Of a stretch of 6,222 nt of DNA, positions 1-5,408 are shown one piece after another. Numbering within the stretch: position 1 is the first letter of the stretch; the number at the start of each line of letters is the position of its first letter. A program made the position numbers and the translations under genes. The stretch comes from Acidimicrobiaceae bacterium (GTDB lineage: Bacteria > Actinomycetota > Acidimicrobiia > Acidimicrobiales > Bog-793). The DNA is taken from assembly GCA_025463965.1 (NCBI GenBank), contig JAODBN010000270.1, positions 1-6,222 of the forward strand, given 5' to 3'. The notes under the pieces were generated by a model that was given only the letters and a program-made list of their open reading frames with translations, did not search any database and was not told the origin of the DNA.

Positions 1-1
1 G

Positions 2-748
2 GCGGCCGCCCAGCGCGGTGCATCGGTGGTCGTCGTGCTCGGCGGCGCGCGGCTCGAAGCGCTCTCGCACGAGTCGGGCTGGCCGCTCCTCACGAGGAAG
101 CGGGACCCTCGCTCTTCTCGGGCGGACCTGGCGGCGGTCCTTCCGGGCGCACTGCTGGCTGCCGAGCGCTTCGGCGCGCTCGTCGACGGTGCAGTCTCCG
201 AGTCGATCGTCGCGGCTGCTCGCCAGCTCGAGGCTCGCTCGGCGCAGCCACCTGATCGATCGTCGGCGCTCGCGGCGCGTATAGGCCGGACCATTCCTTT
301 GATTGAGGGCGCGCGGGGGGTCGGCGCCGTCGCCGCGATGCGCTGGAAGTCCCTCGTGAACGCCCGGGCGAAGTCGCTCGCCATTGCGGCAGGCCAGCCG
401 GTCGCCTCGGTCGAGGAGGTCTCCGGCTTCGGCCAGAACGGGGACGTCACCCGCCAGCTCGTGACGCTGGTCCTCCTGCGCACCCCCGGCGATCTTCCCG
501 CGGACGTCCTGCGCTTGAGGGTGGGGGCCGAGCTCACCGAGGAGGCCCTAGCGGGGGTGCTCGAGATCGAGGCGTCCGGCGACGGACCGCTCGCCCACCT
601 CCTGGACCTCGAGTGGACGGGGAATGCCCTCGCCGACGCGCTGGCCGCGCGAGAGGACCTCGACCCGGGCCCGGCCCCGGCGGCCGACGCCGTGCGGGCG
701 CGCCTCTACACTTCTGCCCGGACGGGCCGTGAGCGGGTCTGTGGTTGA
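2..748 (+). CDS. SIS-fold phosphoglucose/phosphomannose isomerase-like protein, 5'-truncated, probably not a canonical isomerase
   Basis: The reading frame is open to the left edge, so only the C-terminal 248 codons are seen; the GTG at 26 is internal (it falls in a strand of the SIS fold, VVVVLGG), not a start. Family assignment rests on ordered signatures of the bifunctional PGI/PMI family: a SIS-type Rossmann half (window codons 1-60), then GRTIPLIEG, the RWKSLVNARAK segment (nt 341-373), a segment aligning with the family's HNEI motif (about 401-430), and a C-terminal DPGP followed by a final helix. Canonical enzymes interconvert glucose-6-P/fructose-6-P and mannose-6-P in the cytoplasm. 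Here the usual NENAK reads NARAK, HNEI reads VEEV, and the last-helix Lys reads Arg, so all three catalytic positions known from archaeal PGI/PMI appear lost. It may be a pseudoenzyme or have another sugar-phosphate role. Fold assignment is fairly firm; function is open. Confidence 0.72.
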   Translation, partial: AAAQRGASVVVVLGGARLEALSHESGWPLLTRKRDPRSSRADLAAVLPGALLAAERFGALVDGAVSESIVAAARQLEARSAQPPDRSSALAARIGRTIPLIEGARGVGAVAAMRWKSLVNARAKSLAIAAGQPVASVEEVSGFGQNGDVTRQLVTLVLLRTPGDLPADVLRLRVGAELTEEALAGVLEIEASGDGPLAHLLDLEWTGNALADALAAREDLDPGPAPAADAVRARLYTSARTGRERVCG

Positions 749-845
749 AAGTCGATGCCAGCCGCAGGCGAAGCGACCCACGTAAGGCAACCTGTGGTTG
801 CCGAGCACGGTGCGGGTTAGAGGTAAGACCCGCCCGATGAGGTGC
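741..845 (+). ncRNA. Candidate structured RNA in the gap before miaA (hypothesis; possible group II intron domain I-like relic)
   Basis: Inverted repeats follow one another almost without spacing. GTGG (741-744) and GTCG (751-754) pair with CCAC (778-781) and CGAC (774-777), leaving a TTGAAA bulge. GGCAACC (786-792) pairs with GGTTGCC (796-802) over a TGT loop. GCGGGT (812-817) pairs with ACCCGC (828-833) around loop TAGAGGTAAG, and GCAC (805-808) can enclose it with GTGC (842-845). The GAAAGTC and GTAAGG elements recall the start of bacterial group II intron domain I, but I see no domain V hairpin and no reverse transcriptase, so at most it is a fragment. A cis-acting leader of miaA or a small RNA are alternatives. 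Strand is assigned by direction of the neighbours only, and the left end overlaps the last codons of the upstream gene. Confidence 0.28.
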
Positions 846-996
846 CGGTGGTCGGTGCCGATCGGAGAAGGGGCCAAGCGGGCCGCAATGGACGGTGATG
901 GGCCGGCTAGCGCCGGTCGCCGCCGCCCGGCCTGCGATCCCCTCTGCGGGCGAGTGTGGGGAAGAAGACCAGGTCAGCCGCTCCGGTCCGTCCGCC
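749..996. other. Non-coding gap between the isomerase-like gene and miaA
   Basis: No convincing protein-coding gene lies here; short open frames lack family features and look like GC-driven noise. It holds the structured stretch described separately, a palindrome CCGATCGG (858-865), and a purine run GGAGAAGGGG (864-873). Because miaA is the first gene of a tight operon, its promoter is expected in this gap, but I could not pick out a convincing -35/-10 pair. Confidence 0.6.
901..918. other. Short GC hairpin upstream of miaA
   Basis: CCGGC (903-907) and GCCGG (912-916) form a perfect 5-bp stem over the loop TAGC, extendable by a G-T and a G-C pair to 901-918. There is no T tract after it, so a factor-independent terminator for the upstream gene is only a weak possibility. 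It may equally be part of the miaA leader. Confidence 0.3.
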
Positions 997-1959
997 ATGG
1001 CTGAGCCGACCCGACCCGGCGCGCGTCCGGTCGCGCTCGTCGGTCCGACCGCCACGGGAAAGACCGCTCTCGCGCTCGCGCTCGCCGCTGAGCTCGGGGA
1101 CGCCGAGCTCGTCTCGGTCGACGCCATGGCCGTCTACCGCGGCATGGACCTCGGCACCGCCAAGCCCACCGCCCACGAGCGCGCCGCTGCCGACTGGCAC
1201 CTTCTCGACCTCGTCGAGCCCGACGAGGAGTTCTCCGTGGCCTCCTTCCAGCGTGCCGCGGCGGACGCGCTCGCGGCGATCGCTGCGCGGGGTCGCCGGG
1301 CGGTGCTCGTCGGCGGCACCGGCCTGTACCACCGCGCGGTGCTCGACCGTCTGGAGCTGCCCGGCCGCTACCCGGACATCGCCGCCGGACTGCATGCGGA
1401 GGCGGCTCAGCCCGGGGGGAGCGAGCGCCTCCATGCCCGACTGGCCGCCGTGGACCCGCTCGCCGCTTCCCGGATGGAGTCGAGCAACGCTCGGCGGGTG
1501 GTTCGTGCCCTCGAGGTGACCTTGGGGGCCGGGCGCCCCTTCTCGAGCTTCGGTCCCGGCCTCGAGACCTACGCACCGACGCCCTACCTGCTAGTCGGCC
1601 TGGCCCTTCCCCGAGAGGAGCTCGACCGGCGCATCTCCGAGCGCCTCGAGGCTCAGCTGACGGGTGGCTGGCTGGAAGAGGTTGCGGCCCTGGCCGCTCG
1701 TCCGCGGCCGCTTTCGCGCACCGCCGGGCAGGCCCTCGGCTACCGCCAGCTCCTCGATCACCTGGCCGGGGAACTCTCGCTCGAGGAGGCCCGAGCCGAG
1801 ATCGTGCGGCGCACCCGCGCCTTTGCCCGACGCCAGGAGTCGTGGTTCCGCCGAGACCCCCGGGTCCACTGGCTCGACGCCATGAGCAGCGATCTCCTCG
1901 CCCGAGTGCTCGAACTGCTCTCGGACGACCGGAGACGAGAGCACGAGGTGGGAGAATAA
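997..1959 (+). CDS. miaA: tRNA dimethylallyltransferase MiaA
   Basis: Transfers a dimethylallyl group from dimethylallyl diphosphate to N6 of adenosine-37, next to the anticodon of tRNAs reading UNN codons (cytoplasmic). The 320-residue length suits the family. Visible motifs: P-loop GPTATGKT (16-23); VDAMAVYRGMDLGTAKP (41-57); LLDLVEPDEEFSV (69-81); LVGGTGLY (104-111); RRVVRALE (166-173); ALGYRQLL (246-253); and a C-terminal RQESWFRR (279-286). The ATG at 997 is chosen because the P-loop then starts at residue 16, as usual; in-frame GTG/ATG at 895/898 would add 34 residues without family similarity. No good Shine-Dalgarno sits close to 997; GGGAAGAAG (958-966) is about 30 nt away. The tRNA-contact motif usually read DSxQ is DAMA (42-45), keeping the Asp but losing Ser and Gln. 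First gene of the operon; its stop is 4 nt before dapF. Confidence 0.95.
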   Translation: MAEPTRPGARPVALVGPTATGKTALALALAAELGDAELVSVDAMAVYRGMDLGTAKPTAHERAAADWHLLDLVEPDEEFSVASFQRAAADALAAIAARGRRAVLVGGTGLYHRAVLDRLELPGRYPDIAAGLHAEAAQPGGSERLHARLAAVDPLAASRMESSNARRVVRALEVTLGAGRPFSSFGPGLETYAPTPYLLVGLALPREELDRRISERLEAQLTGGWLEEVAALAARPRPLSRTAGQALGYRQLLDHLAGELSLEEARAEIVRRTRAFARRQESWFRRDPRVHWLDAMSSDLLARVLELLSDDRRREHEVGE

Positions 1960-1964
1960 GGAGG
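1950..1964 (+). promoter_or_regulatory. Ribosome binding region of dapF with two Shine-Dalgarno candidates
   Basis: GGGAGA (1950-1955) lies 8 nt before the GTG at 1964 and fits it as start. A stronger anti-SD match, AAGGAGG (1958-1964), overlaps that GTG and so cannot serve it; it is instead 5 nt before an in-frame ATC at 1970. Both overlap the end of miaA, which suggests translational coupling. Confidence 0.6.
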
Positions 1965-2809
1965 TGGTCATCGCACTCACCAAGTACGAGGCTCTGGGCA
2001 ACGACTTCCTGGTCCTCGTCGACCCCGAGCGAGCCTTGCGCTATGACGCCGAGCTCGCCGTCGCGCTGTGCGACCGCCATCTCGGAGTCGGCGCGGACGG
2101 GCTGCTTCGGGTCTCTCGGCCCGAGTCGGGCGCGGACCTTGCGATGGAGCTGCGCAACGCGGACGGAGGCGTCGCCGAGACGAGCGGCAACGGTCTGCGC
2201 TGCGCGGTGCTCGCCGCGCTGCACGCCGGGCTCCTCTCTGGGCGGGAATGGACGGTGTCCACGGTCGCAGGCGTGGTCGACGCCCGCCTCCTCTCCGGCG
2301 GCGAGGGCCCCGAGGCGGAAATCCGCGTCGGGATGGGCGTTCTGGCGGTCACGGTGCAAGTGAGCTCGCCACTGCCCGGTAGGAAAGCCTTCTCGGTTGA
2401 CGCCGGCAACCCACACCTCGTGCTCGTCGGTGACGACCTTGGCGGAGTTGACCTGTCGGTGACGGGCCCGCTGCTCGAAGCGTCGCGCCCGGGAGGGGTC
2501 AACGTCGAGCTCGTCGCGGTCGGGCCCGACCCGGAGGCATGCACCATGGAGGTGTGGGAGCGCGGCGCGGGTCTTACCCAGGCATGCGGTAGCGGCAGCT
2601 GCGCGGCCGGTGCCGCGCTGCGTTTCGCCGGCCTCGCCGGCGACCGGGTCGTCGTGACCAATCCGGGTGGGCCGCTCACGGTCGAGTTGTCGGGTTCGCT
2701 CGAAGCGCCGCGGGCCAAGCTCAGCGGCCCGGCACGCCGGGTCGCCCGGGTGGAGGTCGAGCTCGCCGATCTGCCGGTCGTCCACGAGTTGTCCGGGAGC
2801 CGCCGATGA
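1964..2809 (+). CDS. dapF: Diaminopimelate epimerase DapF (first catalytic Cys replaced by Ser)
   Basis: DapF converts LL-diaminopimelate to meso-diaminopimelate, the precursor of lysine and of the peptidoglycan cross-linking residue, using two cysteines as acid/base on opposite faces. The 281-residue protein shows both pseudo-symmetric halves: GNDF (12-15), DRHLGVGADGLLRV (37-50), RNADGG (64-69), SGNGLRC (74-80), DAGNPH (146-151), WERGAGLTQACGSG (198-211). The second catalytic Cys (208), His151 and Glu199 are kept. The first, normally in CGNG, is Ser74, encoded AGC at 2183-2185; Cys80 lies six residues on. The start is taken as GTG 1964; an ATC at 1970 giving a protein two residues shorter is possible. 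It ends in an ATGA overlap with hflX. Family identity is secure; whether the Ser/Cys pair is a fully active epimerase cannot be told from sequence. Confidence 0.94.
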   Translation: MVIALTKYEALGNDFLVLVDPERALRYDAELAVALCDRHLGVGADGLLRVSRPESGADLAMELRNADGGVAETSGNGLRCAVLAALHAGLLSGREWTVSTVAGVVDARLLSGGEGPEAEIRVGMGVLAVTVQVSSPLPGRKAFSVDAGNPHLVLVGDDLGGVDLSVTGPLLEASRPGGVNVELVAVGPDPEACTMEVWERGAGLTQACGSGSCAAGAALRFAGLAGDRVVVTNPGGPLTVELSGSLEAPRAKLSGPARRVARVEVELADLPVVHELSGSRR

Positions 2810-4194
2810 GCCTGATTGAGCGGAGCTTCCGGGAGCGGATCGTGCTCGTCGGCGTGGTCGCGTGGCCGAGAGGCATTGACGAGGTCGAGGCGAGCCTCGA
2901 CGAGCTGGCCCTCCTCATCGACACCGCGGGCGCAGACGAGGTGGCAAGGGTGGTGCAGTCGCGCGACGCCCCGGACCCGGCGACCTACCTCGGGCGGGGA
3001 AAGGCCGAGGAGCTGCATCGGCTGTGCGAGCAGGTCGACGCGGACACCGTGGTGTTCGACGAAGAGCTCAGCCCAGCCCAACAGCGCAACCTCGAGAAGT
3101 TGCTGGGACGCACCGCCATTGACCGGACCGCGGTGATCCTCGACATCTTCGCCCAGAACGCTCGCACCGAGGAGGGTCGCGCCCAGGTCGAGCTAGCCCT
3201 CCTGCGCTACCGGCTGCCCCGCCTGCGCGGCAGGGGGACCAGCCTCTCCCAGCAGGCAGGAGGGATCGGTACCCGGGGGCCGGGCGAGACCCAGCTCGAG
3301 GTGGACCGTCGGCGCATCACGCGCAAGATCGGCAAGCTGGAGGTGGAGCTGCGCTCGCTCGAGGCGACTCGCCAGACTCAGCGGCGCTCGCGCCGGCGAG
3401 GCTCGCTGCGAAGCGTATCCCTCGTCGGGTACACGAACGCGGGCAAGTCGACCCTGCTGAACGCCCTCACCGACGCGGACGTGATCGTCGAGAACCGGCT
3501 CTTTGCCACCTTGGATCCCCGCACGCGACGCCTCGAGCTCCCGGGCGGGGAGACAGCGCTCTGCTCGGACACCGTTGGCTTCGTCCGCAAGCTGCCCCAC
3601 CAGCTCGTCGAGTCCTTCCATGCCACCTTGGAGGTCGTGGCGGACTCGGACCTCCTCGTGCACGTGGTCGACGCCTCCGGGCGCGACCCCGAGGGGGCCA
3701 TGGAGGCCGTCCACACGGTGCTCGCCGAGATCGGAGCCAACGAGGTGCCCGAGCTCTACTGCTTCAACAAAGCCGATCTTGCCCCCGAGGCAGCGGCGCG
3801 CCTCGTCGAGCGCCACCCCGGCTCGCTCGCCTGCTCCGGACGCACGGGGGAGGGCACCGACCACCTGCTCGCGGCGATCGCCGAGGCGCTGCGTGCGAGC
3901 GACCAGACGGTGGAGCTCGCCGTCCCCTACGACAGAGGCGACGTGCTTGCTGCGCTGCACCGCTCCGGTGAGGTCATCGAGCAACGTGATGCGGGCGGCT
4001 CGTTGCTCGTGCGGGCGCGTCTCGACGCGCCGAGCCGTGCGCGCTTTGCCCCCTTTACCAATGGCAGGCGCAACGATCGGTTCGGAAGTGCTTCGCCACC
4101 GAGCGAGAACGGCACCGTCGATGACGTGAAGGTCCCTTCCCCTGGAAAGGTTGGGGACGAAGACGGTGGGGCCGAAGACGGTGGGGCCTTTTGA
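2806..4194 (+). CDS. hflX: GTPase HflX, with an unusual C-terminal tail
   Basis: HflX is a TRAFAC-class GTPase that binds the ribosome and, in studied bacteria, splits stalled 70S or 100S particles. Domain order in this 462-residue protein: N-terminal HflX domain (about 12-125) with YLGRGKAEEL (61-70) and the conserved RTAVILDIFAQNA (107-119); linker with GGIGTRGPGETQLE (152-165), then a helical stretch rich in Arg; GTPase domain with G1 GYTNAGKS (208-215), G2 Thr in FATLDP (233-238), G3 DTVGF (255-259), G4 NKAD (321-324), G5-like SGRTGEG (344-350); short C-terminal domain to about 417. The final ~45 residues are polar, Gly/Asp-rich and contain EDGGA twice; I see no family similarity there. 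The start ATG overlaps the dapF stop (ATGA), and the stop overlaps the next gene's TTG start, so it sits inside a coupled operon. Confidence 0.95.
   Translation: MSLIERSFRERIVLVGVVAWPRGIDEVEASLDELALLIDTAGADEVARVVQSRDAPDPATYLGRGKAEELHRLCEQVDADTVVFDEELSPAQQRNLEKLLGRTAIDRTAVILDIFAQNARTEEGRAQVELALLRYRLPRLRGRGTSLSQQAGGIGTRGPGETQLEVDRRRITRKIGKLEVELRSLEATRQTQRRSRRRGSLRSVSLVGYTNAGKSTLLNALTDADVIVENRLFATLDPRTRRLELPGGETALCSDTVGFVRKLPHQLVESFHATLEVVADSDLLVHVVDASGRDPEGAMEAVHTVLAEIGANEVPELYCFNKADLAPEAAARLVERHPGSLACSGRTGEGTDHLLAAIAEALRASDQTVELAVPYDRGDVLAALHRSGEVIEQRDAGGSLLVRARLDAPSRARFAPFTNGRRNDRFGSASPPSENGTVDDVKVPSPGKVGDEDGGAEDGGAF
4159..4188 (+). repeat. 15-bp perfect tandem duplication at the 3' end of hflX
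   Basis: GAAGACGGTGGGGCC occurs at 4159-4173 and again, identical, at 4174-4188. The unit is in frame and encodes EDGGA twice near the HflX C-terminus, leaving the reading frame intact. It ends 2 nt before the dapC start codon, so copy number also changes the sequence immediately upstream of dapC. Replication slippage is the simplest origin. Confidence 0.9.
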
Positions 4195-5375
4195 GCGAGC
4201 AAGCCCACCGGAGCCAAGACGCCGTCGAAGCCTTCGTCCCCCCGACCTACCCATTCGACCGCCTCGCGCCAATGGCCGAGCGCGCCCGTGCACACGACGG
4301 CGGAATGGTCGATCTCTCCGTGGGCACACCCTGCGACCCACCGCCGGCCGTGGTGCTCGCCGAGCTCGCGAGCTCGGGTGGCGAGCGGGGCTATCCCTCA
4401 GGCGTGGGGAGCGCCCGCCTGCTCGATGCGGGACGCTCGTGGATCGAGCGCCGCTTCGCAGTGCCGCTCGAGCGCCGCCAGATTGCGGCGTGCGTGGGCA
4501 CGAAGGAGCTCGTCGCAGGCCTTCCGCACTGGTTGCGGCTCCGCAGCCCCGGGCGCGACACGGTGCTGTACCCGGCCGTCTCCTACCCGACCTACGCGAT
4601 GGGGGCCCTGCTCGCTGGGGCCAGGCCTGTCCCGGTGCCGCTGCGGGCCGACGGTGCGATGGACCTCGCCGCCATCAGCGAGGAGGATGCGGCACGCGCC
4701 CTTTGCCTTTGGGTCAACAGCCCGTCGAACCCCACCGGAGACCTCGACGATCTTGCAGCTGCAGCTGAGTGGGGCCGACGCAGCGGCGTGCTGGTCTGCT
4801 CGGACGAGTGCTACGCCGAGTTCACCTGGGTCGGGTCGCCGCGAACGATCCTCGAGTCGGGCACCGACGGGGTTCTCGCGGTGCACTCGCTGTCCAAGCG
4901 CTCGAACGCCGCCGGCCTCCGTTGTGGGCTGTACGCGGGGGACGGGGAGATCGTCTCGTACCTGGCGGAGCTTCGCCGTCACGCCGGCCTCATGGTTCCC
5001 GGGCCGATCCAGGCGGCCGCCGCCGGCGCCCTCGAGGACGACGAGCACGTGATGGTCCAGCGCGAGCGCTATCTCGGGCGCCTCGCCCGCTTTGCCGATC
5101 TGCTCGGCGCGCTCGGGCTGCCCGCACCCCTTCCCGGTGGCGGCTTCTATCTCTGGGTCGGCCTCGATGCCGATTCGCTCGCCTCCCTCGTCGGGGACGA
5201 GGTGGCGGGCGAGCCACTCGGCTGGAGATTCACGCGTTGGCTCGCCGAGACAGCGGGCACCCTTGTCAGCCCGGGCGACTTCTACGCCGACAGTGCCGCC
5301 GACCACGTGCGTGTGGCGATGGTCCAGCCGGACGAGCGGGTCGAGCTCGTCGCAAAGCGCCTCGGGCTCGGCTAG
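4191..5375 (+). CDS. dapC: N-succinyldiaminopimelate aminotransferase DapC (actinobacterial type)
   Basis: A PLP fold-type I aminotransferase of 394 residues. In the succinylase branch of lysine/DAP synthesis DapC interconverts N-succinyl-2-amino-6-ketopimelate plus glutamate and N-succinyl-LL-diaminopimelate plus 2-oxoglutarate. Visible: YPFDRLAPM (20-28), DLSVGTPCDPPP (41-52), GTKELVAGLP (103-112), YPAVSYPTY (127-135), NSPSNPTG (176-183) , SDECYAE (204-210) with the pyridoxal-contacting Asp205, SLSKRSN (233-239) with the Schiff-base Lys236, and HVRVAM (372-377) with the carboxylate-binding Arg374. The KELV and SKRSN versions of these motifs point to the actinobacterial DapC group rather than aspartate transaminases. 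The TTG start at 4191 overlaps the hflX stop as TTGA; no strong Shine-Dalgarno precedes it, consistent with coupled reinitiation. Next to dapF, it places two DAP-pathway steps in one operon. Exact substrate remains inferred from family likeness. Confidence 0.88.
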   Translation: MSEQAHRSQDAVEAFVPPTYPFDRLAPMAERARAHDGGMVDLSVGTPCDPPPAVVLAELASSGGERGYPSGVGSARLLDAGRSWIERRFAVPLERRQIAACVGTKELVAGLPHWLRLRSPGRDTVLYPAVSYPTYAMGALLAGARPVPVPLRADGAMDLAAISEEDAARALCLWVNSPSNPTGDLDDLAAAAEWGRRSGVLVCSDECYAEFTWVGSPRTILESGTDGVLAVHSLSKRSNAAGLRCGLYAGDGEIVSYLAELRRHAGLMVPGPIQAAAAGALEDDEHVMVQRERYLGRLARFADLLGALGLPAPLPGGGFYLWVGLDADSLASLVGDEVAGEPLGWRFTRWLAETAGTLVSPGDFYADSAADHVRVAMVQPDERVELVAKRLGLG

Positions 5376-5404
5376 CTCGGCGCCCGGCGATACCGGGCGC
5401 CGGG
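5376..5404. terminator. Perfect GC hairpin between convergent dapC and ahcY, likely bidirectional terminator
   Basis: CGGCGCCCGG (5378-5387) and CCGGGCGCCG (5393-5402) form a perfect 10-bp stem over the loop CGATA, extendable to 5376-5404 with a T-G and a C-G pair. It fills nearly all of the 33 nt between the dapC stop and the ahcY stop. No T tract follows on either strand, as is common for terminators in high-GC actinobacteria, so termination is inferred from position and stem strength. Confidence 0.75.
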
Positions 5405-5408
5405 GCCG

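Noticed and set aside
895..996. N-terminal extension of MiaA from GTG 895 or ATG 898
   Set aside because: The added 34 residues show no family similarity and would push the P-loop to about residue 50; ATG 997 gives the usual spacing.
749..996. SAH, SAM or cobalamin riboswitch upstream of miaA
   Set aside because: I looked because ahcY is nearby, but found none of the conserved cores I know, and ahcY is on the other strand with its 5' end outside the window.
798..1004. 68-codon plus-strand open frame (TTG start) in the gap before miaA
   Set aside because: Begins with a weak start inside a hairpin stem, lacks a Shine-Dalgarno, has no recognisable motif, and runs over the miaA start.
534..1127. 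Minus-strand open frames covering the gap before miaA
   Set aside because: No family similarity; they overlap the isomerase-like gene and the miaA P-loop region.
2141..2206. Treating dapF as a pseudogene because of the Cys-to-Ser change
   Set aside because: The frame is full length, all other motifs including the second catalytic Cys are kept, and it is translationally coupled to its neighbours.
974..2785. 603-codon open frame on the minus strand opposite miaA and dapF
   Set aside because: It is antisense to two genes with clear family motifs; its translation is Arg/Gly/Ala-rich without domain signatures. Long antisense frames are expected at this GC content.
2041..3081. 346-codon minus-strand open frame spanning the dapF-hflX junction
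   Set aside because: Composition is Ser/Pro/Arg-rich, as expected from reading high-GC codons in the wrong frame, and it crosses two verified genes.
3193..4341. 382-codon minus-strand open frame opposite hflX
   Set aside because: Antisense shadow of hflX; the protein has no recognisable motifs, and the plus-strand GTPase motifs are complete.
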